A stretch of DNA of 64,000 nucleotides from Sphingomonas sp. C3-2 (GTDB lineage Bacteria; Pseudomonadota; Alphaproteobacteria; Sphingomonadales; Sphingomonadaceae), in assembly GCF_033025475.1 (NCBI RefSeq), contig NZ_CP130322.1, positions 3,167,001 through 3,231,000 of the forward strand, written 5' to 3'. The notes beneath the pieces are model-generated. The model was not told the DNA's origin and ran no database searches. It saw only the letters and a program-made list of their open reading frames with translations. Made by a program: the position numbers and the translations under genes. Positions 47,972-57,519 of this stretch are shown piece after piece. Numbering within the stretch: the stretch's first letter is position 1; every line of letters starts with the position of its first letter.

Positions 47972-49654
47972 ATGACTGCGGAAACCAGAGAGGAAAGCAC
48001 CACCGCGCCAGGCAGCGCCTGGGCGCCGCTTTCCGTGCCCATTTTCCGTTCGGTCTGGATCGCGAGCCTTGCCTCCAATTTCGGCGGGCTGATCCAGTCG
48101 GTCGGCGCATCGTGGATGATGACGTCGATTGCCGGCTCGGCGGACATGGTTGCGCTGGTCCAGGCATCGGTGACGCTGCCGATCATGGTCTTCGCGCTCG
48201 CCGCCGGCGCGCTGGCCGACAATTATGATCGGCGCAAGGTCATGCTTGCGGCGCAGGGTTTCATGCTCCTCGTCTCGCTGGGGCTCGCCACGCTCGCGCT
48301 TCTGGGCTGGATCACGCCGTGGCTGCTCCTCTGCTTCACGTTTCTTATCGGCTGCGGCTCGGCGCTCAACAGCCCCGCATGGCAGGCCTCGGTGGGGGAT
48401 ATGGTGCCACGCAGCCATTTGCCCGGCGCCGTCGCGCTCAACAGCATGGGGTTCAACATCGCGCGCAGCCTCGGCCCCGCGATCGGCGGCGCGATCGTGG
48501 CGGCGGCCGGCGCGGCGGCGGCCTTTGCGGTCAACGCGGTTAGCTATCTCGGCCTCATCTTCGTGCTGCTGCGCTGGCAACCGCCCAAGGTCGAACGCCA
48601 GTTGCCGCGCGAAACGCTGGGCGTCGCGATGGCGGCGGGTATTCGCTATGCCGCGATGTCGCCCGATATCCGCGTGGTGCTACTGCGCAGCCTTGTCTTC
48701 GGGCTAGGCGCCAGCGCGGTGCCCGCGCTCATGCCGCTCATCGCCCGCGATCTGCTCGGTGGCGGCCCGCTGACCTATGGCCTGTTGCTCGGCGCCTTTG
48801 GCGTCGGCGCGGTGGGCGGCGCGCTGTGCCGCGAACAGATCCGCAACCGCCTTTCGAATGAAGGGATTGTCCGTTATTCGGCGCTTGGCTTCGCGCTCGC
48901 CGCGCTCGTTGCCGGGTGGAGCACATGGCTTCCGCTAACCATGGCGGTGCTGTTCATCGCGGGCATCGGCTGGGTGCTCGCGCTCTCCACCTTCAACGTC
49001 ACCGTTCAGATGTCGACGCCGCGCTGGGTCGTCGCCCGGGCGCTGTCGCTCTACCAGATGTTCGCCTTTGGCGGCATGGCGGTCGGCGCATGGGTCTGGG
49101 GCGAAATCGCACACGGCACGGGCATCTGGACCGCGCTTGCCATCGCCGCCGCCGAAATGGCGCTGGGCAGCATGCTCGGCCTGCGCTTTGCGCTCGCTCA
49201 GCCCGAAAAGCTCGATCTCGATCCGCTCAACCGCTGGCGCGAACCGCGCGTCGATTTCGACATCCAACCGCGCAGCGGCCCCGTGGTCATCACCGTCGAA
49301 TATCGCATCCGGCGCGAGGATGTGGTCGAGTTGCTGTGCGTCATGGCCGAACGCCGGCGCATCCGCCGGCGCGACGGTGCCCGGCACTGGACGCTCTCAC
49401 GCGATCTCGCCGATGCCGAAATCTGGGCCGAACAGTTCAGCGTGCCGACCTGGCTCGATTATGTCCGCCACAATCAGCGGATAACCAAGGCGGACGCCGG
49501 TATTGGCGATCGCATCCGCGCGCTCCATCAGGGCCCCGAACCACCCCGTGTCCGTCGCATGATCGAACGCCAGACCGGCTCGCTCCCATCCGGCCGCCAG
49601 CCCGGCCCGCGCGAGATTGCCGAGCCGTTGACCGATCCCAATCGCTCTTCCTGA
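47972..49654 (+). CDS. MFS transporter with C-terminal soluble domain (MFS_3 type)
   Basis: The 560-residue inner-membrane protein has about 12 transmembrane helices (residues 15-415) in the major-facilitator pattern, including NYDRRKVMLAAQGFMLLVSL, the loop 2-3 motif. A cytosolic C-terminal region of ~140 residues starts at VVITVEYRIRREDVVELLCV and resembles the small alpha/beta domain of this transporter branch (PF05977, effector/enterobactin exporter-like). The family exports siderophores or drugs, but the substrate here is unknown. csaA follows 27 nt downstream. Confidence 0.85.
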   Translation: MTAETREESTTAPGSAWAPLSVPIFRSVWIASLASNFGGLIQSVGASWMMTSIAGSADMVALVQASVTLPIMVFALAAGALADNYDRRKVMLAAQGFMLLVSLGLATLALLGWITPWLLLCFTFLIGCGSALNSPAWQASVGDMVPRSHLPGAVALNSMGFNIARSLGPAIGGAIVAAAGAAAAFAVNAVSYLGLIFVLLRWQPPKVERQLPRETLGVAMAAGIRYAAMSPDIRVVLLRSLVFGLGASAVPALMPLIARDLLGGGPLTYGLLLGAFGVGAVGGALCREQIRNRLSNEGIVRYSALGFALAALVAGWSTWLPLTMAVLFIAGIGWVLALSTFNVTVQMSTPRWVVARALSLYQMFAFGGMAVGAWVWGEIAHGTGIWTALAIAAAEMALGSMLGLRFALAQPEKLDLDPLNRWREPRVDFDIQPRSGPVVITVEYRIRREDVVELLCVMAERRRIRRRDGARHWTLSRDLADAEIWAEQFSVPTWLDYVRHNQRITKADAGIGDRIRALHQGPEPPRVRRMIERQTGSLPSGRQPGPREIAEPLTDPNRSS

Positions 49655-49681
49655 TCAATTATCCTTACGGAAAACCATTTC

Positions 49682-50053
49682 ATGCACATGAACCATGCCG
49701 AAGACGCGCCCGCCGCGCCCGAAATCAGCTTCGATCAGTTTCTCGCGGTCGACATCCGCATCGGTACGATCATCGCGGCCGATCCCTATCCCGAGGCGCG
49801 CAAGCCCTCGGTAAAGCTCGTTATCGATTTCGGCCCCGTCATCGGCACGAAGAAATCCTCGGCGCAGATCGTCGCCAATTATGCGCTCGAAACGCTCGTC
49901 GGGCGGCAGGTGGCGGCGGTCGTCAACTTCCCCCCGCGCCAGATCGGCAAGTTCATGTCCGAAGTGCTCACCCTCGGTTTTCCGGATGAACAGGGCGAGG
50001 TTGTTCTCGTCTCGCCGGAGCGCGCGGTGCCCAATGGCGGCCGACTTTTCTGA
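49682..50053 (+). CDS. csaA: CsaA-type tRNA-binding chaperone
   Basis: The 123-residue protein is a single OB-fold tRNA-binding domain. It starts FDQFLAVDIRIGTII, with PSVKLVIDFGPVIGTKKSSA, ending FPDEQGEVVLVSPERAVPNG, the pattern of the CsaA family. Members bind tRNA and can act as chaperones. It is between the MFS transporter and alr, whose frame begins shortly after its stop. Confidence 0.9.
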   Translation: MHMNHAEDAPAAPEISFDQFLAVDIRIGTIIAADPYPEARKPSVKLVIDFGPVIGTKKSSAQIVANYALETLVGRQVAAVVNFPPRQIGKFMSEVLTLGFPDEQGEVVLVSPERAVPNGGRLF

Positions 50054-50099
50054 ACCGCTCCGCTCGACGCATGGGGAGGCGGCCGGTAGGGAATGGCGC

Positions 50100-51146
50100 G
50101 TGAGCACCACCACCATCGAATCGCCTCTGCGCCTGCGTCTTGATCGCGGCGCGCTCGTTGACAATTGGAACTGGCTGGACCGCCAAAGCGGTGCGGCGGC
50201 GTGCGGTGCAGCGATCAAGGCCAATGCTTATGGGCTGGGCGCGATCCGGGTCATGCAGCATCTGGCACAGGCGGGGTGCCGCGATTTCTTCGTCGCCACC
50301 TGGGCAGAGGCGGTGGCGCTTGGCCCCTATGCCGATGGGCTTTCCATCTCGGTCCTCCACGGTGTCCGCCCGGTCGATATGCATCCCGCGCGCGCCGGTC
50401 GTGCGCGCCCCGTGCTCTGCACGCCCACCCAGGTCGGCTTGTGGAAACAATCGGGTGGCGGGGCCTGCGACGTCATGGTCGATACCGGCATGTGCCGTCT
50501 CGGCGTCGCGCCGGAGGATGTTGCCGCCGGGCTTCTCGACGGGTTGATCATCGAAAATCTCGTCAGCCATCTCGCCTGCGCGGATGAGGACGTGCCGATG
50601 AATGCCGAGCAGTTGGCCAGCTTCTCCGCGTTGCGCGGCCGCACCTCGGCACAGCGGATGAGCCTTGCGAACAGCGCGGGCATTTGCCTCGGCAGCGATT
50701 ACGCCTTCGATCTCACCCGGCCGGGGCTTGCGCTCTACGGGGGGCTGCCGCGTCCCGAGGCCGCAGCCATCCGGCAGGTTGCGACGCCTGAAGCACAGAT
50801 CCTCCAGCGCCGCCGCGTCCGTGCGGGCGATCGTATCGGCTATAACGCCACTGCCGTCGCCTCGGGCGACATGGAACTCGCCATCCTCAACATCGGCTAT
50901 GCCGACGGCTATTTCCGGGGGTTCTCCGGCAAGGGCATGGCGCGCGCGGGGGGCAGGGCACTGCCCGTCATCGGCCGCGTCTCGATGGATCTGCTCATCG
51001 TCAGCGTCGATGCCGCGCCCGATCTGGCTGAGGGGGACTGGGTTTCGATCGACTATGATCTGCCCGCCGCCGCCGCGCTTTCGGGCATGTCGCAATATGA
51101 ACTGCTCACCAGCCTCGGCCAGCGCATGGACCGCTACTGGGGCTGA
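50100..51146 (+). CDS. alr: Alanine racemase
   Basis: The 348-residue PLP enzyme converts L-alanine to D-alanine for peptidoglycan. The cofactor lysine is in AAIKANAYGLGAI near the N-terminus of the barrel. The C-terminal beta domain has DRIGYNATAVA and the substrate-contacting MSQYELLTSLGQRMDR region, with VSMDLLIVSVD before it. Length is at the short end of the family. I chose GTG 50100 with GTAGGGA upstream; ATG 50034 would overlap csaA and add 22 residues. A bidirectional terminator follows. Confidence 0.9.
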   Translation: MSTTTIESPLRLRLDRGALVDNWNWLDRQSGAAACGAAIKANAYGLGAIRVMQHLAQAGCRDFFVATWAEAVALGPYADGLSISVLHGVRPVDMHPARAGRARPVLCTPTQVGLWKQSGGGACDVMVDTGMCRLGVAPEDVAAGLLDGLIIENLVSHLACADEDVPMNAEQLASFSALRGRTSAQRMSLANSAGICLGSDYAFDLTRPGLALYGGLPRPEAAAIRQVATPEAQILQRRRVRAGDRIGYNATAVASGDMELAILNIGYADGYFRGFSGKGMARAGGRALPVIGRVSMDLLIVSVDAAPDLAEGDWVSIDYDLPAAAALSGMSQYELLTSLGQRMDRYWG

Positions 51147-51173
51147 GCGTTCTGCTCAGGACAGGCTGAAACG

Positions 51174-51203
51174 AAAAAGGCCCGCCGAAATGGCGGGCCT
51201 TTT
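51174..51203. terminator. Bidirectional terminator between alr and phaA
   Basis: An 8-bp perfect stem GGCCCGCC / GGCGGGCC with a GAAAT loop is flanked by AAAAA on the left and TTTT on the right, so it works for both convergent genes. Confidence 0.9.
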
Positions 51204-51225
51204 CCTTGATGCTTATGGCTGGCGC

Positions 51226-52398
51226 TTAGCGCTCAAGGCACATCGCAATGCCCATGCCGCCGCCGATGCACAGCGTGGCGAGGCCCTTCTTCGCGTCGCG
51301 CTTCTGCATTTCATAGATGAGCGTGGTGAGCACGCGCGCACCCGATGCGCCGACGGGGTGGCCGATCGCGATCGCGCCGCCGTTGACGTTCAGCTTCTCG
51401 TCGTCAAAGCCCAGTTCACGGCCCACGCACAGCGCCTGTGCGGCAAAGGCTTCGTTCGCTTCAATGAGGTCGAGATCGGCGACCGTCCAGCCGGCCTTTT
51501 CCAGCGCAAGGCGCGTGGCCGGAACCGGGCCATAGCCCATGATCGACGGATCGACGCCGGCATGCGCCCAGCTTTTGATGCGGGCGAGCACGGGGGCACC
51601 GCGGCGCGCGGCTTCCTCGGCGGTCATCACGACGATCGCGGCTGCGCCGTCGTTGATGCCGCTGGCGTTGGCGGCGGTCACGCTGCCGTCCTTCTTGAAC
51701 GCCGGACGCAGGCCCGAAATGCCGTCCACGGTCACGCCGTCGCGGATATATTCGTCATTCTCGACGATCGTGTCGCCCTTGCGGCCCTTGATGGTCACCG
51801 GAACGATCTCGTCCTTGAAGCGGCCCGATGCGCGGGCGGCTTCGGCGCGGTTCTGAGACCGCACGGCAAAGGCGTCCTGGTCTTCGCGGGTGATCTGGTA
51901 TTGTTCGGCCAGGTTCTCGGCCGTCACGCCCATGTGATAATTGTTGAAGACGTCGGTCAGGCCGTCCTTGATCATCGTGTCGAACAGCTCGGTGCTGCCC
52001 ATCTTCACGCCCGCGCGCAGGAACTGCGCGTGCGGGGCCATCGACATGTTTTCCTGGCCCCCGGCAACGACGATCTTCGAATCGCCATTCGCCACGGCCT
52101 GGGCCGCCAGCGCCACCGCGCGCAGGCCCGAACCGCAAAGCTGGTTCATGCCCCATGCGGGCACGGTGTTCGGAATGCCGGCGGCGATCGATGCCTGGCG
52201 GGCGGGGTTCTGGCCCTGGCCTGCGGTCAGGATCTGACCCATGATGACTTCGGACACTTCATCACCGGCAACGCCGGCCTGCGCCAGCGCCGCTTCGATC
52301 GCAATCCGGCCCAGTTCATGGGCGGGGGTGGAGGCGAATGCGCCGAGGAAACTGCCGACCGGGGTACGCTTGGCGGCTGTGATCACGATATCGGACAT
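51226..52398 (-). CDS. phaA: Acetyl-CoA acetyltransferase (thiolase)
   Basis: The 390-residue biosynthetic thiolase condenses two acetyl-CoA to acetoacetyl-CoA, the first step of polyhydroxybutyrate synthesis. Active-site regions are [10 protein letters not shown] (acylated cysteine), the histidine in [11 protein letters not shown], and the C-terminal cysteine in [19 protein letters not shown] is also typical. It lies 42 nt downstream of phaC on the same strand. The third enzyme, acetoacetyl-CoA reductase, is not in the adjacent genes. Confidence 0.95.
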   Translation of the reverse strand: MSDIVITAAKRTPVGSFLGAFASTPAHELGRIAIEAALAQAGVAGDEVSEVIMGQILTAGQGQNPARQASIAAGIPNTVPAWGMNQLCGSGLRAVALAAQAVANGDSKIVVAGGQENMSMAPHAQFLRAGVKMGSTELFDTMIKDGLTDVFNNYHMGVTAENLAEQYQITREDQDAFAVRSQNRAEAARASGRFKDEIVPVTIKGRKGDTIVENDEYIRDGVTVDGISGLRPAFKKDGSVTAANASGINDGAAAIVVMTAEEAARRGAPVLARIKSWAHAGVDPSIMGYGPVPATRLALEKAGWTVADLDLIEANEAFAAQALCVGRELGFDDEKLNVNGGAIAIGHPVGASGARVLTTLIYEMQKRDAKKGLATLCIGGGMGIAMCLER

Positions 52399-52440
52399 GG
52401 AAGGACTCCGCGAACATTTATATCTTGTGGGGGCCTAGTA

Positions 52441-53502
52441 TCAGTTGTGCTGCAATCGCGAAAGCCAATCGACGAGCGGCTGCCACAGAGTGTCTTTTGC
52501 GCCACGCCCGACGACCATGCCGACATGCCCCGCCGCCGTCTCGATCCGTTCTTCAAGCTCGGTCGAGGTTGCGGCAGGCACGATCCTGTCGGTCAGCGAC
52601 ACGATGTCGAGTACCGGGCAGTTCAGGTCCTCTGGCACAATCTGCCTGCCGCCCACCGACCATGCCGCCTGGCCCGGCAGGTCGCGCTCGATGAAATCCT
52701 CGAACAATTGGCGGCCTGCGGCATAGGTCAGCGGGGCGCCGCCATTGGCCCAGTCCTCCAGCGCGACAAAGGCTTGCGCGGCCTCGCCATCGGGGGGCAG
52801 GCGCCCGAAATTCTCAAATTTGGAAATCGTCCGCTCGGGGTCCAGCCGCCAGAACGCGGTCTGCAGCACTTCCATCGGCAGCAGCCCCATGCGCTCGCAT
52901 GTCGCCTGCGCACCGGCCCAGAGCGTCGCCATGCCCGCGCGGGTATCTTGTGGGAAACCATGAAAATTCCATGGGGTAGCAATCAGCGCGAGACCCTTCA
53001 CCGGGGTCAGCGCGGCGGCTGCCAACGCCATCGTCCCGCCGAGGCAATAGCCGGCGAGAACGGGTGGTTCACCGAGCGCCTGGGTTAGTGGAATGAGATA
53101 GCGTTCGACATGCCCGCCCACGTCGAGATCGCGCTCCTCGGGCGTCGCTTCGCCCCAGTCGAGCAGCAGCGGGCGCATATTCTGCGTCGCCAGCCAGCGC
53201 AGCATCGAATTATTTTCCGCAAGGTCGAGGACGAAGGCGGGGTTGATCAGCGAGGGCACGAAGACGACCGGCGTGCCCGTTCCGCCATAATCGATCAGGC
53301 TCGCGCGTCCCACCCGCACGGCCTCAGGTAGCGGGGCGGGGCGCGGTATACGTTCGGCGGCCTGATAGGCTCTCAATCCCGCAAGCGCATCCTTGGTTCG
53401 TTTCGGATCTGTTGCAGTCTGGCAACGCAAGAGATCGAGAAACAACGGCAGGGGGCGGGGGCCGTGTTGCGACGCGGCATCAAATGGTGCAGTGTCGTAC
53501 AT
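52441..53502 (-). CDS. phaC: Short polyhydroxyalkanoate synthase-like protein
   Basis: The ~353-residue alpha/beta-hydrolase-fold enzyme resembles class III PhaC, which are about 355 residues. The nucleophile box is GYCLGGT with C153, the equivalent of the class III catalytic cysteine; the aspartate is in SLTDRIVP and the histidine in GHVGMVVG. Class III enzymes need a PhaE partner, and none is seen here. The likely start is ATG 53502 with GGAAA upstream; ATG 53529 would begin exactly opposite the phaR ATG. It heads a phaC-phaA unit and is divergent from phaR. Confidence 0.85.
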   Translation of the reverse strand: MYDTAPFDAASQHGPRPLPLFLDLLRCQTATDPKRTKDALAGLRAYQAAERIPRPAPLPEAVRVGRASLIDYGGTGTPVVFVPSLINPAFVLDLAENNSMLRWLATQNMRPLLLDWGEATPEERDLDVGGHVERYLIPLTQALGEPPVLAGYCLGGTMALAAAALTPVKGLALIATPWNFHGFPQDTRAGMATLWAGAQATCERMGLLPMEVLQTAFWRLDPERTISKFENFGRLPPDGEAAQAFVALEDWANGGAPLTYAAGRQLFEDFIERDLPGQAAWSVGGRQIVPEDLNCPVLDIVSLTDRIVPAATSTELEERIETAAGHVGMVVGRGAKDTLWQPLVDWLSRLQHN

Positions 53503-53527
53503 ATTTTCCAATGGGGCGCTCTCCACC

Positions 53528-54097
53528 ATGAAGAAATCTTCGTCCAAGGGCGATATTGTCATCATCAAGAAATATGCTAACCGGCGGCTCTATAACACCG
53601 ATACGTCGAGTTACATCACGCTGGATCACCTGGCGGCGATGACGCGTGAAGGCCGTGAGTTCAAGGTGGTCGACGCCAAGACGGATGAAGATATCACCCG
53701 TAACGTCCTCACCCAGATCATCATGGAAGAGGAATCACGCGGGCAGACGATGCTCCCCGTCAACTTCCTGCGCCAGCTTATCTCCATGTACGGGGATTCG
53801 ATGCAGGCGGTTGTCCCCGGTTATCTCGAAGCCTCGATGGACAGCTTCCGCCGCAATCAGGAACAGTTCCGCACCGCGGTCGAGGGCGCTTTCGCGCATG
53901 GCCCGTTCGCTGAAATGGCCAAGCGCAACATGGCAATGTTCGAAGCGGCGGCCACGGCCTTCCAGCCGGGAGCCAAGCCCGCCGAGCCGCAGCCGCCGCA
54001 ACCGGCCCCGGCTCCGGCCAAGAGCGATGGTGAGATCGACGCGCTGAAGGAACAGCTCGCCAAGCTTCAGGAACAGATCGAAAAACTCAGCAAATAA
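53528..54097 (+). CDS. phaR: Polyhydroxyalkanoate synthesis repressor PhaR
   Basis: The 189-residue protein has the PHB/PHA accumulation regulator DNA-binding domain, IIKKYANRRLYNTDTSSY to IMEEESRGQ, followed by the PHB_acc region (MLPVNFLRQLISMYGDSMQ). The C-terminal tail is proline/alanine-rich, then ends with a short coiled coil. PhaR binds pha promoters and granules, and represses granule-protein genes when free of polymer. It is divergent from phaC; the overlapping 5' regions suggest it controls phaC directly and itself. Confidence 0.93.
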   Translation: MKKSSSKGDIVIIKKYANRRLYNTDTSSYITLDHLAAMTREGREFKVVDAKTDEDITRNVLTQIIMEEESRGQTMLPVNFLRQLISMYGDSMQAVVPGYLEASMDSFRRNQEQFRTAVEGAFAHGPFAEMAKRNMAMFEAAATAFQPGAKPAEPQPPQPAPAPAKSDGEIDALKEQLAKLQEQIEKLSK

Positions 54098-54132
54098 GCC
54101 GCGCTTTCCCGGCGCGCGCTTGATCGCGATCT

Positions 54133-54161
54133 GGCGGACAGGAGGGGCACTCCCGTCCGCC
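54133..54161. terminator. Hairpin between phaR and the methyltransferase gene
   Basis: GGCGGAC (54133-54139) and GTCCGCC (54155-54161) form a 7-bp stem, extended after one mismatch by GGAG / CTCC. There is no T tract; it lies between convergent genes. Confidence 0.5.
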
Positions 54162-54169
54162 GATCAACC

Positions 54170-55000
54170 TCAGCCCTGCGGCTTCACGAATTTCAGCGTC
54201 ATCCGGTCGCTTTCGCCGATCGTCTGATATTTCGCCCTGTCGGTATCACCCAGGCTCAGCGTCGGCGGCAGCGTCCAAACGCCCTTGGGCCAGTTCGCCG
54301 TGTCCTTGGGATTGGCGTTCACCTCGCTTTCGGCCGCCAATTTGAAGCCGGCGGCCTCGGCCAGTTTCACGACGGTCGATGTCTTCAGGTAACCGCTCGA
54401 TTGCTCATCGGCTGCACTGCGGTCCTCGGGCAGGCGGTGGTCGACGACGCCCAGTACGCCGCCGGGCTTCAGCGCACGGTAAAAACGTGCAAAGGCCGCC
54501 TTGGCAGTATCTTCGCCCGCCATGATCAGATTGTGGGCGTTGCGAAAGGTCAGCACCACATCGGCGCTGTTCGGCGCCACGATATCGTCCGCCGCCTTGG
54601 GGTCGAATGTCGCTATCTCCACCTTGTCGAAACGCACCGGATCGCTGGCGATCAGCGTTTCGGTCGCCGTGCGATATTTGCCCGGCGGCTGGGCTGCGGC
54701 GATATAGCGGCCCTTGTCCTTCAACATCGGCGCCAGGATTTCGGTGTACCAGCCCGCGCTCGGCCAGATCTCGACCACCGTCTGGTTTGGCGTCACGCCG
54801 AAAAAGCTCAGCGTTTCGACCGGGTGACGATAGGTATCGCGTGCGCGGTTGGCGGGCTTACGCGCGGGGGAGGCCACGGCTTCGTGCAGCGCATGGGTCG
54901 CTGCATCCATGGTTTGATGATCTGCATGGGCGTGCTGGGCAAGCGCGCTGGTGCCGGTCATGGCAAAAAGCGCGGCAGAAATCGCAAGATACTGGCGCAT
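54170..55000 (-). CDS. Exported class I methyltransferase-like protein
   Basis: The 276-residue protein has a clear signal peptide (AISAALFAMTGTSALAQ) and a Rossmann-type methyltransferase domain from about residue 65. The motif I position is VVEIWPSAGWYTEIL, a degenerate form of the glycine-rich SAM loop. ADVVLTFRNAHNL and LKPGGVLGVVDHRLPE match later motifs. This fits the predicted exported methyltransferase group (COG4798). SAM is not known to be available in the periplasm, so enzymatic activity is doubtful. It ends next to the phaR hairpin. Confidence 0.75.
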   Translation of the reverse strand: MRQYLAISAALFAMTGTSALAQHAHADHQTMDAATHALHEAVASPARKPANRARDTYRHPVETLSFFGVTPNQTVVEIWPSAGWYTEILAPMLKDKGRYIAAAQPPGKYRTATETLIASDPVRFDKVEIATFDPKAADDIVAPNSADVVLTFRNAHNLIMAGEDTAKAAFARFYRALKPGGVLGVVDHRLPEDRSAADEQSSGYLKTSTVVKLAEAAGFKLAAESEVNANPKDTANWPKGVWTLPPTLSLGDTDRAKYQTIGESDRMTLKFVKPQG

Positions 55001-55082
55001 TGAAAAATCTCTCCTATCTGAATGCGCGGATAGTGCAGATCAGAGAAAGGCGTTGCAAGTGCACCTATGGGGATTTGCGGGC

Positions 55083-55244
55083 ATGTCCGCGACGATCGCG
55101 GTGGTCGCGACACTGGCGGACATGAAACGCCAGCGCCGCAGAAATCTCGACAAGGTCGGCTTCATGCCGTGGACGCTCATCACCGTCCTCTCGGTCATGG
55201 CGACGCTGTTTCTCACCGCCATCGCGCTCAAGCTGCATCAGTAA
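55083..55244 (+). CDS. Small membrane protein
   Basis: The 53-residue protein has two hydrophobic segments (SATIAVVATLA and TLITVLSVMATLFLTAIAL) around a basic stretch KRQRRRNLDKVGF. It looks like a two-helix inner-membrane protein with positive residues in the loop. A GTG at 55059 with GAAAGG upstream would add eight residues and is a possible start. It is divergent from the methyltransferase gene. No function is known, though similar short proteins recur in sphingomonads. Confidence 0.6.
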   Translation: MSATIAVVATLADMKRQRRRNLDKVGFMPWTLITVLSVMATLFLTAIALKLHQ

Positions 55245-55294
55245 GCGCCTGATCGCGACGGGTGTCGGATAGGCTGGTGCCATCCGGGCAGGGG

Positions 55295-55759
55295 TCAATT
55301 GACCCCGGCGTTCTTCAGCTTGCGCAGAATGCCTTCGAACGAGGCGATCCGGCGACCTTCCTGTTCCATATGGCCCGAGATGAAGAACATGCGGCCGGTT
55401 TCGCCGACAATGCGCGTGATCGCGTCGATCGGAGCGTCGATCGAGGCCGCGCCGATGAAATTGACATTGGCGCTCACCGTCACGCCCGATCCCTTGGCAG
55501 CCGTCAGCTCAAGCGCGGCCGCCGAATGGAACAGCGCCTCGTCGACACAGCTCATCAGATAACCGCCATGCGCCAGCCCGCCGCGATTGGCATGCATTGG
55601 TTCGGGGGTGAAGCGCACACAGGCGCTGTCGGTGGACAGGCATTTGGTGCGGATCACGCCCAGCAGGTCGAGAAAGCGTCCATCGCCGTCCGGATGCCAT
55701 TCACGCCAGTTTTCCGTAGCGTCGGCGGGCAGGGTCGGGCGGACGATATCTTCGATCAT
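55295..55759 (-). CDS. PaaI family hotdog-fold thioesterase
   Basis: The 154-residue protein has the hotdog fold of PaaI-like acyl-CoA thioesterases. The active-site region is GGLAHGGYLMSCVDEALFHSA, with histidine and aspartate positioned as in the family, then GVTVSANVNFIGAA and the strand RMFFISGHMEQEGRRIASFEG. It would hydrolyse an acyl- or aromatic-acyl-CoA. Substrate is unknown. It stands alone on the minus strand between the small membrane protein and cpaF. Confidence 0.82.
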   Translation of the reverse strand: MIEDIVRPTLPADATENWREWHPDGDGRFLDLLGVIRTKCLSTDSACVRFTPEPMHANRGGLAHGGYLMSCVDEALFHSAAALELTAAKGSGVTVSANVNFIGAASIDAPIDAITRIVGETGRMFFISGHMEQEGRRIASFEGILRKLKNAGVN

Positions 55760-55853
55760 GACGGCTCCGGAAAGGAATGATACCCCTCCGGCCTAGGCTG
55801 TGCTGCACCTGCTCAATACCACCATGTGGTGATGTTGTGCAGTGCGGCGTACC

Positions 55854-57383
55854 TCAGAGGCAGGCTTCGAGGAATGCCTGATCAAAGCCGTATTGCTTCG
55901 CCTTTTCGAGCGTATAGGGACGCAGGCCCATCGCCCGATATTCGCCGATGATCTTGCCATCGGGCGTCTCGTCCAGATATTCGAACTTGAACAGCTCCTG
56001 CGTCACGATCACATCGCCCTCCATCCCGATCACCTCGGTGATGTTGGTGGTGCGGCGCGAACCGTCGCGCAGGCGCTTCACCTGGACGATCAGGTCGACC
56101 GAGTCCGCGATCTGGCGCGAAATCGCTTCCTTGGGCACCTTGATGTCAGACATCATGACCATGTTTTCCATACGCGCCAGCGCCTCGCGCGGGCTGTTGG
56201 AGTGGAGCGTACACATCGACCCGTCATGGCCCGTGTTCATCGCCGCCAGCATGTCGAAACATTCGGAGCCACGAATTTCGCCCAGGATGATGCGGTCCGG
56301 GCGCATACGCAGCGCGTTGATGACGAGATCGCGGATCGAGATCGCGCCCTGACCTTCAAGGTTGGCGGGGCGGGTTTCCAACGGCAGCCAGTGCGGTTGC
56401 TGCAACCTCAGTTCGGCGGCGTCCTCGATCGTCAGCACGCGCTCGCCCGGATCGATCATCTTCGACAACGCATTGAGCATCGTCGTCTTACCCGAGCCGG
56501 TGCCGCCCGAAATCACGATGTTGAAGCGGCTGGCGCCCGCGATCTTGAGCGCGGTCGACATCTTGTCCGACATCGATCCGCCGCGCGCCATCATGTCGAG
56601 CGTGATCGGCTTGTCGGAGAATTTACGGATCGAGATCGCGGTGCCACGCAAGCTGAGCGGGGGCACGATCACGTTGACGCGGCTGCCGTCCTTCAGACGG
56701 GCGTCCGCGAGCGGTGTGGTCTGGTCGACACGGCGGCCCACCGAGTTGCAGATGCGCTGCGCGATCTGCAGCAGGTGCGCCTCGTCGCGGAACTGGATCT
56801 GCGCCAGTTCCAGCTTGCCCTTGCGCTCGATATAGGTCTGCTCGGGGCCGTTCACCATGATATCCGAGATGTTCGGATCGGCGAGCAGTTCTTCGAGCGG
56901 GCCGAGGCCCAGAAGTTCGTCGACCAGCACCTTTTCCAGCGCGAACTGCTCGCGCCGGTTGAGCGTGAATTTCAGTTCGGCGAGCACTTCGCCGATGATC
57001 GGGCGGAATTCCTCTGCCAGTTCATCCTTGCTCAGCGTGGCAGCGGCTTCAGGGTCGACGCGTTCGAGCAGGCGCGGCAGCACCTGTTCCTTGATCTTGT
57101 GGACCGAGGCTTCGAACCCTTCGGGCTTGGCGTTCGTGGCATGTACCGCGTTCAGGCGCTCATCGAGCCGCGCCATCGCATCGCTATGCGCGGCGCTCGT
57201 CGAAATCGCGAGGTCCTCGGGCGGCAGTTCGGCGCTGTCGATTGGCGGGAATTGCGAACCGCCCATCGCTTCGCCATCGTTTTGCGCGGGGCGGAATCCT
57301 CCCTGCATCGGCCGTGCCACGCCAAAAGAAGGGCGCCCTGCCGCGCCGCCTGCCATACCACCGCGTTTTCCGAATGCGCTCAT
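55854..57383 (-). CDS. cpaF: CpaF family ATPase (TadA-type)
   Basis: The 509-residue type IV secretion/pilus ATPase has an N-terminal domain (about 80-230), then the core: Walker [18 protein letters not shown], Asp box [15 protein letters not shown], Walker [14 protein letters not shown] and His box STMC-type [13 protein letters not shown]. CpaF powers assembly of Flp/Tad pili in the inner membrane. The first ~70 residues are a low-complexity glycine/proline tail. ATG 57383 gives the family-like start. No other tad/cpa gene is nearby, so it is detached from its usual operon or serves another system. Confidence 0.92.
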   Translation of the reverse strand: MSAFGKRGGMAGGAAGRPSFGVARPMQGGFRPAQNDGEAMGGSQFPPIDSAELPPEDLAISTSAAHSDAMARLDERLNAVHATNAKPEGFEASVHKIKEQVLPRLLERVDPEAAATLSKDELAEEFRPIIGEVLAELKFTLNRREQFALEKVLVDELLGLGPLEELLADPNISDIMVNGPEQTYIERKGKLELAQIQFRDEAHLLQIAQRICNSVGRRVDQTTPLADARLKDGSRVNVIVPPLSLRGTAISIRKFSDKPITLDMMARGGSMSDKMSTALKIAGASRFNIVISGGTGSGKTTMLNALSKMIDPGERVLTIEDAAELRLQQPHWLPLETRPANLEGQGAISIRDLVINALRMRPDRIILGEIRGSECFDMLAAMNTGHDGSMCTLHSNSPREALARMENMVMMSDIKVPKEAISRQIADSVDLIVQVKRLRDGSRRTTNITEVIGMEGDVIVTQELFKFEYLDETPDGKIIGEYRAMGLRPYTLEKAKQYGFDQAFLEACL

Positions 57384-57519
57384 CGCTTCGCTGCCATCCT
57401 CTTGCCAGCCCCTGGTCGGGCCTCTTGTTGAAGGTGAATAATCTGGAAACTTTGACAATTGCCTAATGCGTGAAACGCGCGCACTCATTGGCAAAGCAGG
57501 ACGCTGAGGGGAAGGGCCC

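Noticed and set aside
55842-57431. A 529-codon frame on the plus strand
   Set aside because: It is the mirror of cpaF, whose Walker motifs are on the minus strand.
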